DNA of 64,000 bases, from NCBI RefSeq assembly GCF_016545825.1, contig NC_052614.1:40084072-40148071 (forward strand), in the 5' to 3' direction. Shown here one piece after another: positions 36,003 through 51,339 of this stretch. Each line of letters starts with the position of its first letter. Within the stretch, counting starts at the first letter, position 1. This stretch comes from Eucalyptus grandis (Eukaryota; Streptophyta; Magnoliopsida; Myrtales; Myrtaceae). The notes under the pieces were generated by a model, which was not told the DNA's origin, ran no database searches, and was given only the letters and a program-made list of their open reading frames with translations. Position numbers and translations under genes: made by a program.

Positions 36003-38630
36003 AAGTTCATCTCGCATGTAAAAAGTGCCCTCAATCTTGTATGAAAGAACCCAGAAAGTCTCTCGACGGAATCGCCGTTTTTCCAGCAGCAAGGGATTGT
36101 TTTCACACGAGTCCCAATGCCACGGTTCTTCCTCAAATGCCAAAATGGAGTAATGACTCGCGAAATTTCGTTAAACTTTGTGGTTGGATGGTCTGAAAAC
36201 TCCCTATTTGTTGGTTCTTTCATTCATGTAATGAATCATAACAGAGTTCTTCTTGTCATCTACCCAGCGCAAAGCATAGAAAAAGGCACTAACTCACGTC
36301 TGATTTTTGTAAAGGGTCATCAGGGTGTGTCCCATCTTCCATGTGTTTCCTTCCCACCGCTTGCTTCCTCCACCTATAGCTCAAAAGCTTCTTCATCTTC
36401 AAGCAGCTGGCGAAAGCTACCAAGAGGTCCTTCCATACATCTATCATATTCATTCTTCTGTTTGATAGGACAGACCATGCCCCACTCGTACCAAGTGCAA
36501 AATGGTGCTCGGTTCCATTTGGACACTCAGAAGATGTGGAACGGAATGCGACGGGATCATCTTCAGGCAGTCATTTCATTGGCAAATGGCTCAATCAGAG
36601 ACTTGCCCAAGTTAGGTCACTTGCATCTCTTGAAGACTGTACCATAAACAATGCGAATTGGACACGTATGTGGCCTAGAAATCTTCGAAACATGTGGAGA
36701 CCAGCAGGTCCACTTCAATCGACATGCAACGGGAGGTGGGCAAGTGCGCTTTTTTTTTCAACATTTTCCTTTGTCCGCTCTCTGCTTTTTGGCATGTGTT
36801 GTGTGGACCACGTCGGACAGACACCACACTCAAAGAAGGAACAGTGTGTTTTGCAGTAGAACTATTCGACGCTCGAAGCAAATCCTCAAGGACCACAAAG
36901 TGTTCATTTCTAATCGCACATAATAGTGAGATGCAGTCGCTATCGTTACCCAACATGATAAAACACTTTTACAACATTTATTCATCCGAGGTACTCGAAC
37001 GAGAGTTCGTACAACGACTTTAGGCCCATTCAATCAATGACTCGACGTGCCATTATACGTGTTTGTTCCAATGTACTCGTCAAATTTGACGTGGGATGGG
37101 ACCGCATACAACGGGGGCAAAAAGACAGAAATAGGAATCGTGCTACAACCCCCGTCGAGTCAATGATCGTCCTAGACGACACGTTGCGAAGTTCAAACGA
37201 CGCCTAGAAACCTTCGCCCTAGAAACGAAGTTTCTTAAGTGTGCGTGACAGAATTTATAAAACAGAAATTAATCTCTAGCCAGAAATTGAGGAATTAAAA
37301 AGTTTAATTTCTGATTTCTTCTTCAAATTAATCTCTGAAATAAAAATCTGTTCCAAAAATAATAAAATCAAATTGTGTTATCAAACGAATTTCTGTTCAA
37401 AATTTATTTTGAGGAACGAAAAATTAGATAAGTAAAAATTTTATCATGCGTATCCTTAGCGTTCTCATCGTTGTGCTTTCTTTAGTGGAGCTGCAAAAGC
37501 TTCCTTCTTTGCTTCTCTTCAAGCAAGCTGGTGAAAGAAAAAGGCCCTCCCTCTCCCGTGGCCACTCCTCCTTTACACGTCAATCTTTTCTTTCCTTTTT
37601 ACCTCTGGCTGGAGGGAACACAGATCATCTCCCACTAACAAAAATGAGGCTGAGGCCGTAAGACACAAGTCATCTATTTTCTCACGGCAATAACCCAGTC
37701 CTAGAAATGCAACCATTAGGGACATTTTTTTTTGCACGTACCGACGGACGATCACCGGCACTTTCGACATCACACATCGCTCGGGCCCATCCGTCTAAAT
37801 GCCCGTCGTTCTTATCATAAGACGTGCGCAAGATTCATGTCATTTTCTATAGTGATCAGCATCGACCGTTAACATCGCTGTTAAAAATAAATAAAAGAAA
37901 CCAAACTATGCGCACTCTTCCTTTTCTTATCCAAGGTAATTCTCCATTTCATACTGCTTTTTGGATATTTATTCAACTTTTGCGCGGGCTTGACGCCAGC
38001 ATTCCATGAAAATCTTGGCCTTTTTGCGGAGCAGGAAATGGGAAAACAAAAGAAAACAAAAATAACGTCGGTGGCCGTGGTCAAGTCTAGTTTTCGATGA
38101 TCTCGTTCGTCTGAAAAGTCAAACGCGTCGGGGGGTCGATGGATCCTTCTCGTGAGCACGTGGAAAACAAGTTTCGTAATCTTCGCAAATTTCTCGTGTA
38201 TTTCAAGAGAAGTCGAGAAACCCCCTTCCAATGAATCCATTAATTACGTACTTACCGAATTCAACTCGAATTAATTCGGCTGCGGACGAAGCGATTAAGA
38301 TCACATCTCCTTCAGAATATTCCCATTTATAATTCGCATCGCGAGATGCCGTGCTGCGGGCTCTACCTAATCAAAAAAAAAAACGCCACTTGATAAACGT
38401 GCCCGAAGTTGGCTAAATTATTTCAACTCGCGCCATGATTATCGCCCTTCCTAGTCCGCGACATTATTGGAGCGTATATGAAAAAATCATGGAGAGGGAA
38501 GGAGACTTTCTGGATGGTTAGCAACTCGAGTTGGTAATTGCATCGACCCCCTAGAAAACAAAAAGATAAAGTAGCGTTGGAGAAGATAAACATCATTGCT
38601 TCAATAATTAAAAAAACCAAACGGGGTACC
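36003..38630. other. Intergenic, no gene recognised
   Basis: 3'UTR of the galactosyltransferase gene is likely up to about 36250. A block with 'cttcaagca(.)gctgg(c/t)gaaag' occurs at about 36398 and again at about 37517. An AT-rich stretch at 37240-37450 ('gaaattaatctctg' repeated, 'aaacgaatttctgttc') looks like a small transposon relic. Several short ORFs occur, but none has recognisable domains. Confidence 0.5.
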
Positions 38631-38638
38631 GACCAAAT

Positions 38639-39981
38639 TTCTCTATGGCGTTCACACCTTTGGTAGAAACTTCCGGTTTCCATGAGGCCGTACATTACAC
38701 GACAGCCTCTCTTCATTCATGCCATTATGCGATATACCTAGGAAAAGACAAAAGAAGAGAGAAGAAAACAAGGACGCAAGCTGGGGTATAATTATATAAG
38801 AGTGATTGGTTCTCAATTGGGTTGGTTTCACCTAGAACGGATTGATAAAGTTAGGAGTCAAATTGGTTTGGTTTAGGGTTTTTGACAATTTTCCTTTTTT
38901 TTACTCTTCATGGATAAGAAAAAACATATCAATTCAGCCCGATCCGAATGGTTCAATTCCATATCAAGAATCAATACAAGGCTGATTATTCCTATTTTCC
39001 GTGCACACTTATAGCATAGCCTATAATAGTTCAGACTATTGAACTTTACTATGTTTTTTTTCTGTAATTCGGTTTGATTTAAGAATAAGAACTTGGAAAA
39101 ACAGTCTGCAAATCAAGCCCTTGCCGCCGGCCTCTTTTCTCCTGGTAAAAAAGCTCTCGATCTCTTGGCACGGGTAAGGAGAGCGCACCCGATTTTCACA
39201 TCGAGAGGGCCACCACCGACCGAAGAATTATGCGAATCGAAACTTACGAAGCCGCCCATTCACTAAATCGAAATTTCTGGACTTAGATGCTTCGTCAGAA
39301 CTCCACCTGAATTTGAATTGTAAACTCTCTACAGTGGAGACGGATTGACCTTTCTTTTTAGGGTCGGTTGTAGTCGCTTAGGATGTACGCTTCTCTATGG
39401 CGTTCACACCTTTGGGACAAACTTCCTGTTTCCATGAGGCCGTACATTACACGACAGCCTCTCTTCATTCATGCCATTATGCGATACACCTAGGAAACCA
39501 AAAAAAAAAAAGAAGAAAGAAGAAAACAAGGACGCAAGCTGGGGTATAATTATACAGGAGCGATTGGTTCTCGTTTCACCTAGAACGGATTGATAAGGTT
39601 AGGAGTCAAATCGGTTTGGTTTAGGGTTTTTGACAATTTTCCTTTTTTCAACTCTTTACGGATAAAAAAAAACATATTAGTTTAGCCCGATGTGAATGAT
39701 TCAATTCTATATCGAGAATCAAGAACCGGGTAATTATTCTCGTGTTAGGCCCCCGCCTCTCGTCTCCTCCTAAAAGCTCTCGATTTCGTAGCATGGGAGA
39801 AGAGAGTGCACCTACTTTTTACACGTGAATTGGAACTTACGGAGCGACCCATTCACTAAATCGAAATTTCTGGATTTCGATGCTTCGTCAGAACTCCACT
39901 TGAACTTTGAATTGTAAACTTTTTATCGTGGAGACGGATTGACCTTTCTTTTTAGGGTCGGTAGTCGCTTAGGATGTACGC
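38639..39981. repeat. Large tandem duplication upstream of the PP2C gene
   Basis: Unit 1 is 38639-39390 (752 bp) and unit 2 is 39391-39981 (about 591 bp). Both start 'ttctctatggcgttcacacc' and end 'gtcgcttaggatgtacgc'. Shared blocks include 'gaggccgtacattacacgac', 'acctagaacggattgataa' and 'actaaatcgaaatttctgga'. Unit 2 lacks an internal stretch of about 160 bp. Confidence 0.93.
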
Positions 39982-40397
39982 TTCTCTTTGCTTAGCACAC
40001 CCGTGTTGTGTAACTCCGCAAAGAGACCCGAATACCGCAGCCGGGTCCTCACGAGACCCGGCCCGACCGGCACCGGAGATAAAAAAAAAAAAAAACTCCC
40101 GTCGGTCCCGCCCGGAGTGATCCACGCGCTGAGAAAAACGGGCGATCGGAAAAAACCCCGGCGCCCGCCGTTACCGGAAACGACCCGCCGTCCTGCAAGT
40201 GGGCGCGTCTTCCGGCAGCCGCCACAAGGGCAAACCCGCAAATCCGGCCCGCCACGAACCGCCATTAAGAAAGGTCGTACTTTCGCTTCCCCCCCGCAGA
40301 AAAAATAAATATTATTATTATATTATTAAATGCAAAGACTCCGCTTCGATTACGTTGTTGTCCGTTCCGGTAGCGTGTCTGCCACAACCTCTACCGC

Positions 40398-40405
40398 CAC
40401 GTGTC
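40398..40405 (+). promoter_or_regulatory. G-box / ABRE-like element (CACGTGTC)
   Basis: CACGTG palindrome extended to ACGTGTC, the abscisic-acid response element core. It lies about 60 bp upstream of the TATA box and about 310 bp upstream of the PP2C start codon. bZIP or bHLH binding is inferred from the motif only. Confidence 0.5.
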
Positions 40406-40465
40406 CTGCGCCCCGACGCGCCTCGCGGGTCCAGCCGGTCACCACCCGTCCCGGCCGCCTCTTCC

Positions 40466-40472
40466 TATAAAA
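40466..40472 (+). promoter_or_regulatory. TATA box of the PP2C gene
   Basis: TATAAAA in a GC-rich context, about 240 bp upstream of the ATG at 40709. A transcription start near 40495-40500 would be expected. The leader then contains a GAA repeat (40565-40588). Confidence 0.65.
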
Positions 40473-40708
40473 CCCCGCGTCGACTCCACGTCCCGCAATC
40501 TTTTCGGAGAATCCGAGAAAAATCAGAAAACCCTAGAACGCGTGCGGCGACCAGAGGGAAGAAAGAAGAAGAAGAAGAAGAAGAAGAATTCGTAGTCGAA
40601 GTCGAAGTCGAGGAGCTTTTCCGATCGGAACCCTAGAGTTTTTTCCGTTCCCCGATCGAGAGCTGGTCGAGAGATTTAGAGAGGGGCTGCTTTGTTTGAA
40701 GCAGATAG

Positions 40709-42801
40709 ATGATGGTGAGTGAGACGATGGTTACGGAGGCGGACGTTATCTGTCCGGCGACCTTGCAGCAGGTCCTGGACGTCCAGCGCCCCGCCGTGTT
40801 CGGCGACGCCGGCGCCGGCACCGTCGCCGGCGAGTCGGTCCCCGCCGACATCTCCCGCATCGAATCGGTAACGCCCGTGATTCTTAAGCCGTTTGGTTTT
40901 TTCGCGAGTTTTGAACGGCGCCGGCAGTCTTGAGGGTCGTTTTCTGGGTTTCTGTGATTGGGGGAGGGGGGCTTTCGTCGGAGCTGGACTCCGGTGAGCT
41001 CGATCCGGATCGGATGGTTGGTCGAGTTCGGGAGTTACTTTCAGATTTTAGGGCCTGATTTTTAATTGAATCTGCGTGCTTTGCGAGGGGGATGAAGTCG
41101 TCTCTTTGCGGTGGATTAGCTGCTGTCGGCAGTTACTAGATATCAGATGATTTGAGCACAGGGTTGTTGTTGTTTTTGGGATTTCTGCTTTAGAGAATTT
41201 TGGCTCTGGGATCTGATTTTGTGGCATCTTTTCTTCGGTAGGAAGTTTGGCTCAAGTAATATAGGCTAATATGTTTAAATTTGGATTTACTTGACTGACG
41301 GTGGGGATTTAACATGATTGGGGAGGATGATTGGCGTTTTCATGCTTCATATGGAGTTTATTAGCTGTGCAATATCAAAGATTATATCTTTGAATTTTGT
41401 GGTGCTGTACATGTAGGTTTGATGTTCCTCTTCTAAATAATCAGCTTCTCTTTGAAATTTAGGCGTCATATGATTGATGAACTGAGGCCTTTTATGATGT
41501 TGTGATGGCGTCTAGCTCATGCTTTGGATGTGCTTTACTTTTGGAGGAGTTTGGGTGCATTTTCTCTTCATGGGTTTCATCTAGAATTTTCATAATTATG
41601 ACAGAACAAGATGAATTCAAGAGTCCAAGCGTGACATGTGAAGAAGTTTGATAGCTAGTAACACTTGTGGATCTGAATATGGAGATTCTGCTAATTGTTT
41701 TCTGAGTCTGCAAGCTTGAGTCCGTTCAACTCTATTTGCTGGTCTCTTGTTTGATTGAAGTTGTTCATGATGACCTTAAATTTGTTTCTTATCTAATTCT
41801 TTGTTCTGCAGGTTGTCAACTGCCTTCAGACTGTGAACGATGCTGCTGTTGTGTCTGATGTTATAAAGTTCGTTCCAAGGATTCGGTCTGGCAGCTATGA
41901 TAACATCGGCTCTCGACCTTCCATGGAAGACGAACACATCAGGGTCGATGATTTGTCTGCCCTTTTGGGTTCTGAATGTTGCACACCGAGTGCCTTCTAT
42001 GCAGTTTTCGATGGCCATGGGGGCCCTGAGGCAGCTGCATACGTCAAGAGGAATGCAATGAAGTTATTCTTTAAAGATACTGTTTTACCTGAGACATCTG
42101 CAATTGATGATATCTTCTTGAAAGAGCTGGAGAGTTATCATCGTAAAGCTTTTCTTCTGGCAGACCTGGCCTTGAAAGGTGATTGCAGCGTGAGCAACTC
42201 ATGTGGAACGACGGCACTGACTGCTTTGATACTTGGAAGACATTTGTTGGTAGCCAATGTTGGTGATTGTAGAGCTGTTTTGTGTAGGAAAGGGGTTGCC
42301 GTTGAGATGTCCCAAGATCATAAGCCCTCCTTTCCACCTGAGCAAAAACGTGTGGAGGATCTGGGTGGTTGGATCAATGATGGATATCTAAATGGCTGGC
42401 TATCTGTTACCCGTGCTCTTGGGGATTGGGACTTGAAGCTTCCAGTGGGGTCTGCTAAACCACTAATTGCTGATCCTGATGTTAAACAAGTTATCTTGAC
42501 AGAGGATGATGAGTTTTTGATAATTGGGTGCGACGGAATTTGGGATGTGATGACGAGTGAGTATGCAGTTAGTCTAGTCAGGCAGGGGCTTAAACGGCAC
42601 AGTGACCCTCATCAATGTGCCAGAGAACTTGTCATGGAAGCATTGCGCCTGAATACTAGCGACAATCTCACAGTGATAGTGATATGCCTCAGCTCCTCAG
42701 ATCAGCCTGAGTCATTCCCATCCCAGAGGCGAAGATTTAGATGCCTCAGTCTCTCTGAGGAGGCGAGGAACAAGTTGAAGAGCTTGCTCGAAGGAAATTG
42801 A
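40709..42801 (+). CDS. Protein phosphatase 2C (PPM family, plant PP2C)
   Basis: Mg/Mn-dependent serine/threonine phosphatase. Exon 1 is 40709-40867 and exon 2 is 41812-42801 (stop included); the join TCG|GTT is in phase, giving 382 aa. PP2C motifs are all present: [18 protein letters not shown] (metal-binding E92-D93), VFDGHGG with D120/G121, [48 protein letters not shown] and the closing [12 protein letters not shown]. The catalytic core is therefore complete. The N-terminal extension of about 75 aa has no transmembrane segment or targeting signal I can see. Two adjacent ATGs start the frame. Closest Arabidopsis relatives by pattern are the PP2C22/27/49 and PP2C13/43 type. PP2C13 (AT1G48040) sits beside LPD1 in Arabidopsis as I recall, as this gene does here. 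Confidence 0.96.
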
Positions 42802-45640
42802 GTGCATATTTTGTAAATACCATTATTTTTCGTGTCACACATCTTTCTGTTTATGGCTGTTTCAGATGATTTAGAAAAAACGGCCAGCAGTTTTGTAGTG
42901 TTGCTGGAGTGTATTGTTAGGAACCTTTGCCGGTTCGGAGACGTGCTCCCACCGCCTCATTTGTCCCGTCATTTGTAAAGACTTTTGTGAGATATGTTAA
43001 ATCGATGGAGGAACTCCATGGATGAGTCGTCCATGCTCCATTTTATTCAAGATTTGCAGCTCTTGGTAACACTGACGGTCCGAATTACGGAAAACCTTCT
43101 ATGTTTTCCTTGTGAATTCGTGTGTGAATAAGAATGTAAAGCGCTAATCCGGCTGTAACTATAGTGCTGTCTTCTGTTTGTTCTTGTGTGAATGAGAATG
43201 TAAAGCACGAATTCATGGATTTGAATTGTTTCGAAGCGCGTGAACCATTCACACGATTCGATCTGACTCTTGTGGCTGTCTTATGTTTGTTCACTGCTGG
43301 TTTTAAGATTGGTTGGACGATATTTCAACTCAAAAGGGCTTTGTGGCCACAGACTTGGAAGTTGTCTTTTTCCTGGGTTTGAGGTGGGAGAGGCCTCCGG
43401 CTTCATACCCTCATCCAATCCAAGCCCTTTGGAATTACATCACTTCATGATTGTTCTCCTCCACCGAACTCTAGATCAAGTGGTAGGGCTTGTGAGGACA
43501 CCATTCCCAATCTCCTCCTCACCGGCCCAGATCATCCTGCCTTGCCAGGGGAAATATGTGAAAAGCTCTATCTTTTAGGATCAGATTCATCCTCAGAGAG
43601 CTCTGCACCAGTAGATAAGCAAAACAAAAGAACTGCCAAATTCGATAGTTATTCACGGCTTGGAAGTCGACACATAACCTTATCTACGGATCTTGAGATG
43701 TCCCCCCGTATTCGAGAGTATGTTAGAACCGTAGGATGCCGAGAATTCATCTATTAAAAAGTGTGAGATTGATAGGCAAGAGGTAGACGGAAGTGTTCTT
43801 CTGATCCTTTGAAGACCTCTGCATCTCTTAGTCTTTGACGACTCTGAGAAGATTTGTATGATCGCTGTGCAAAAGCTTGAGCTGTATACATATCGCATTG
43901 TAAAGGGCAAGGAACAATAGTCTGATGCGTTATGTTAGGTTCTATTGGCCTTACGCTAGTTTAGCCTTAAAACGCACCAACAACGGTCATTCACTTTTAT
44001 CATTGTAGACGCTGCAAGAAATTATAGTTTTAAACTCATTCTAATCAATTGAACCGATTATATTTCGAGAAATTACTACACCCACGTTGAAACTTACATA
44101 ATAATACGAACTTCTAGGCAGTTTCTTAGTATGAGAAGTTCAATCTACCTTATCATTTATGAAATGACTCTCTACAATGCTATTTATGTGCTGCTTTGAT
44201 TTTAGAAGCACACAGCATGACACCCCGTCTTCATATTAAGAATCGTTTGATTCGTTTACATGGTCGGTTTGATGCTTTTGAAAGTGAAAAAGTAATTTTC
44301 CACTCGAAAACACTATATTGACATATAGCTGGAATCAAGTATTTTAGAAACAAAACCCAACATACACTATTATCTTGAAAGCAGAAATCAGAAAAGTGAT
44401 TATGGTCGTCTGTGTACTATCTTGATTACTTCTGTTTCCGAATGAAATTGATCCTAGTATTTTCAAGATTACTCGAAAGCAAAGGTTGTATGAAAGGTGC
44501 ATTACCATTCACTCAAAGTTGGTCTTGTAAGCGATAGATTTATAAATTACCAAAAGCATGTGAATTCATCTAGTTTTTAATACGCATTGCACTAAAATTC
44601 ACGAAATTGTATATTACTTCCCTATATATTCTCCCTTTTCTTTTCGCGACCCTTGAATATGTACATATTATATGACATATTGCATTAACACTATGCTCAA
44701 CTATTTTTAAAATATTAATATTCCCGTTGGAAATTTTAATGTTTTTTTTCCAATTTATAATCGATGTTGCTGACATTAATTAATTTACATTCGCTATACA
44801 GGATGGAATTACTATTCCCATTTCTATTAATTAACGCTGATAGCGTGCCATGGCTTATTATAGCAAGGGGGGGGGGGGAATTGTACGGAGAAACATATGG
44901 AAATAGTAAACCAATTCTTAGACATAATAATTGCTCTCCACATAGTGTCTAAAACCAAGATAATGGTTAGATGCGTTAATTTGAGACACTGTGCGAAACA
45001 CATGTCTAACGAGCAGGAAGCAAGCTTTTGATAGGAACTTTCAATGATAATCTGATAACTCAGGACTCAACTTAGATACGTTTTCTATTTTAACGTGCCA
45101 ATACCCACATCTAATTAGAGAGAAAATCTTTCTTCCCTCACCCTTAAAAATACCCCAAATTTTACTTCTTAAAGTTCAGACAAAATAGTTTTAAGACATA
45201 TTCAAATTCATTTATGAGAATGGTGTTGAATAACTATTTATTATTATGCATACCCAAAAATTAATTTCAAATAAATAATGTGTAAAATCTTTTAAAAAAT
45301 TAAATTCTTCATAAATGAAAATAAAATTAGAGGTAATCAAACACCCTCTAAACAAATATTAAAACATTTTGTCAACGGGAATCGAGGGCAACAAGATGTA
45401 CGGTTCCGATTGGCCGACGAGGAGGAGCCATAAATCTCGACCGTCCTTTCCATTTCTCCCCCCTCAGTCAAACGCGGCACGCGCGCACCAAAGAGACGCC
45501 ACCCTCCCAACCACTCCCGCGATGACATCGCCACCGTCCTCCTAAATCCCCCACGCGCTGATCCAACGGTGCGAGCCGCTCGACCACGAGAGCTTACCGC
45601 GCGCCGCCGCCGCACCCGAGGACGGCGCCCTCCCTCTTTA
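42802..45640. other. Intergenic between PP2C and LPD genes
   Basis: 42802 to about 43200 is probably PP2C 3'UTR. A roughly 85-bp imperfect repeat ('gtgtgaat(a/g)agaatgtaaagc') occurs at about 43120 and 43187. A 43383-43757 open frame is described separately. 43920-45340 is AT-rich with a G-run at 44869-44878 and no gene that I see. Confidence 0.6.
43383..43757 (+). other. Unidentified open reading segment, possible gene relic
   Basis: An open frame of 124 codons without an obvious start ATG, ending in TAA at 43755-43757. The composition is protein-like: SPPPNSRSSG, LLLTGPDHPALPGEIC and EKLYLLGSDSSSE, then MSPRIREYVRTVG. I do not recognise a family. No transmembrane segment or zinc motif is visible. 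It may be the last exon of a lost gene or a captured fragment. Confidence 0.3.
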
Positions 45641-45659
45641 ATTCTTTTTCTCACGATAA

Positions 45660-48345
<2,686 letters not shown>

Positions 48346-49554
48346 ATTTCTGGATTTACATTCACTGCATTTTTCGATTTTGAAATCTCTGGCTGAAAAC
48401 TTCCGGTTTCTTCTTGTCTTACATTATTTGGAAGAGTCCGAGTGTCCAAAGAGAAGTTTGCTGTCATACTCTGTCTGCAATAACAGAATGACCTTGTAGC
48501 GTTTTTGCTATCAATGTTCATAAACACTTTAGCAGGATCTATGGAGGAATGGGGCCATCCCCAGGATTAAAGTTTTTGGTTGTTTGTAAGTTAGGATGTT
48601 GGTTTGGCCATACGGATGTGATTGTTTTCCTACTTGAAAGATTGAAATCACGTGGGAGCTTCCCGTTATGGACGATTAAAAAACTTGGGTCTTCAAGTTG
48701 CCCAGTATTGCATGCAAACTGTAGGAGATGCATCCCAACCTCCAGCATTCATATGTTCCATTTCAATTCCTAGGGGTTTTTTATTTTATTTTTTTGGTCA
48801 TAATTTCAATTTCTAGTTTAGGTTGAAGTCTGGCCATTGCTTGCCAGTCGGTTTACTGGGGCAGCATCGATATATCAGGAAAACTCCTACTAAAACCCGA
48901 GAAATCGTATTAAAGCCCGTCTCAGTGACGCCTAAATTCCACTTCGCATCTTTATTTTAAGGAAGCTTTATTCTCCTTAGTTGCTCTTTTAACTTCATTA
49001 TAGCGATCTGATCGCCATTCATGTAATCAAGCTTTAGAAAATTTTATTGAGGGTAAGATGATTCGACTATAACCAGGCGCAATTCAAACCCATCGCTGAG
49101 GCTATGCTTTCTCGTCCAAAAAGCTAATACAGATCTTTGGAATTGGAAACAATTACCCATGACCATTGGCATTGGTTATGTGTCCTGCTCTACTAGCATC
49201 ATGAACATTACATCAAACAATGTGACACTGGAGATTCATCCGTTAAATTCATCACCACGAAGCAATGTTCCCCCATTAACCAGAAAACGGGCTCTTCCCT
49301 AATTCATTCCCCCACAGATGAAAAGAGGAACGGTGAAACTGAGAATTGACCAAAAATCTCCCACAATAAACTAGTTTCTTAAGGAGAAGAGAGACTGCTC
49401 TTCAAAGAGAGACTGCTCTTCAAAACCTCTCCTCATAACAACTTCACTTATGGCTGGCCTTCATGTCCCCTTTCAGCGAATTTCACACTTCTGGAGCAGT
49501 GGCCACACCCCTCCACAAGATGCGCCAGCATGTATGGTCAACTATGTTCCATTT
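48346..49554. other. Intergenic between convergent LPD and SWC5 genes
   Basis: Both flanking genes end here, so it holds two 3'UTRs. A short direct repeat 'agagagactgctcttcaaa' occurs at about 49387-49424. No gene or transposon was recognised. Confidence 0.6.
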
Positions 49555-51339
49555 TCATGGCTCATCCCGCATATCTGGCTTCCTCCTGGCATGCATGGCT
49601 AGGCGCGCATCTCTTTCCCTCTCGAACTCACGATAGTCTGCTCGTTGCAAGAAGGAAACTCTGTCTAGGTACTGATTCGAGCTTTTCTTGTAGGCATCAA
49701 GCTCATCTTCCATTCCCTGATTCTCTCCTTTAAACTCTCCCCAGTCCTTCTTCGTTTTGTCAAGCACGCTCAGCTTCGGTTTCTTCTTTATTTGTTCAAG
49801 AACAGCATCAACAGCAGAAGGTGCAGCAGCCTTGGCCTTGTCGGATGCCTCTCTTGAATCAGCATCCACAAGCTTCTTTACTTCTATATCTTGACCGGCA
49901 AAGTCCCGAATTTCAGTGATCTAGATAAGAATCAGACACAAGCCATTCACGTATGGAACAGATCATTCGGAGGGGAAAAAATCTACATATTTCACTTTTC
50001 CACCACATCCAATCTTAACAGTGAGAGCAAATAATGACCATTCAACTACTTCTCAAACTGAAGTAACAGAATACTAGGCTGAAAAGCAGGTACAAAAGAT
50101 TGAAAAGGCATATGCAGGTTCTTCCTCCTCAGTGTGAAATGTACTTACCTCAACTTTACCCCTCCCTGAAGCAGCAGCTGCTGCTGCCTCCCTCACTGCT
50201 GAGAGAGCAGCGGCGGCAAGCTTCTTAGCCTCATCATTACTTCCATTCTGGACTAGATTAGGCCTTTCCTGGGGTTTCTCTTGTGACAATGATTCTGCCT
50301 TCTTAGGAGCCAAGCCTAGATAATTCATCCAATTCTACAAAGTAAAGCCAAAGGTTATACGCTAACTATTATATTCACTCAAACCATAACAGAGCAAGAA
50401 ATATTCTCACGGTGGACATCTTGCGCTTATTGTTATTCACGGTTGAACTGGGCTTTCTGCAAACGGATTGGAGTATCTGCTTAGAGGTCCCTTTGTTCAT
50501 TTGCTCCCACATAGCATCAACCCTAGCTTTCACATCTGGCCAATTCATAAGAAAATCTTAGCTTCAGTGCTCAGTGCTCTTCAGCACATGCTCCACGTCG
50601 CTTAACAGATAAGTACATACAACGAAACCGAAGAAAAAGCACACGGGCTCACCAGTTTCTGAGGGCTCAGGTCCTGAGCTTGCAAGAACACCCCCTTCTT
50701 TCACTGCCTCCATCCCTGTCCCCTCCTTTTCTCTCACTTTATCTGAAAGTTGGAGAACAACCAATCACCAAAACATAGAGAAAAGGGACTTCCCTATCCC
50801 GAATAACAAACCACGCAGACATTTCATAATTTCGCAACATCAAGCTCTTCAAAAACACATCAGAGAATCAGAGCAATGCACGTCAAGATAGCTCCTCCCT
50901 ATTTCCTGCTAATCTAGAATATGATGCGAAGTTAATAGCAAAAAGTGTCCCAATGATACAGAAAGCCTTCTAAGCCGCCGAAAATTCGAAGCAAAACCTG
51001 CCCTTTTTTTCCCCTCCCCGAGGAAAGCTCGAATCTTGATAGCGAATCGAAGGAGGTAGAGAGAAAAGAATCAAACCCCCTAAAGCTCTAACCCACAGCG
51101 TTGCCCTCCATCAATCTCAAACGAGAAGAACCAACCGACCTCCTAAAAACTCGAACTTGATCTGTAGAAACTACAGAGATTTGCGGGTAAAGGAGGAATC
51201 TTCTCAGCGCGAGAAAAAGAAAGCAAATTAGCGCAGACAACATGGTAATCGAGGGAGATGAAGATGAACCCATTTGAGCTTCTCGTGGAGGAGAGAGTCT
51301 ACCTGAGCCTGAGGCGTCGGGGCTGATGGTTGCAGACAT
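49555..51339 (-). CDS. SWC5: SWR1-complex subunit SWC5 (BCNT/CFDP1 family)
   Basis: Subunit of the SWR1 remodeller, which exchanges H2A for H2A.Z. Five exons in transcript order: 51339-51303, 50742-50653, 50535-50411, 50334-50149 and 49920-49555. All are in phase, for 267 aa. The protein starts MSATISPDASGS. It has a WEQMNKG segment and NWMNYLGLAPKK in the middle, an alanine-rich stretch (AALSAVREAAAAAASG), and ends in the BCNT-C domain: IKKKPKLSVLDKTKKDWGEFK, then LDAYKKSSNQYLDR and FLQRADYREFERERDARL. The family's C-terminal W-x-x-F/F-L-x-R-x-D pattern is intact. It lies divergent to the RPS1 gene; the Arabidopsis homologue AT5G30490 is likewise close to RPS1 (AT5G30510), as I recall. Confidence 0.93.

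Noticed and set aside
36117..37023. Several plus-strand ORFs of 70-176 codons after the galactosyltransferase gene
   Set aside because: 3'UTR and spacer; overlapping frames, no domain, no codon continuity.
39969..40636. ORFs on both strands before the PP2C gene
   Set aside because: GC-rich promoter and leader; translations are Arg/Pro/Lys-rich with homopolymer runs.
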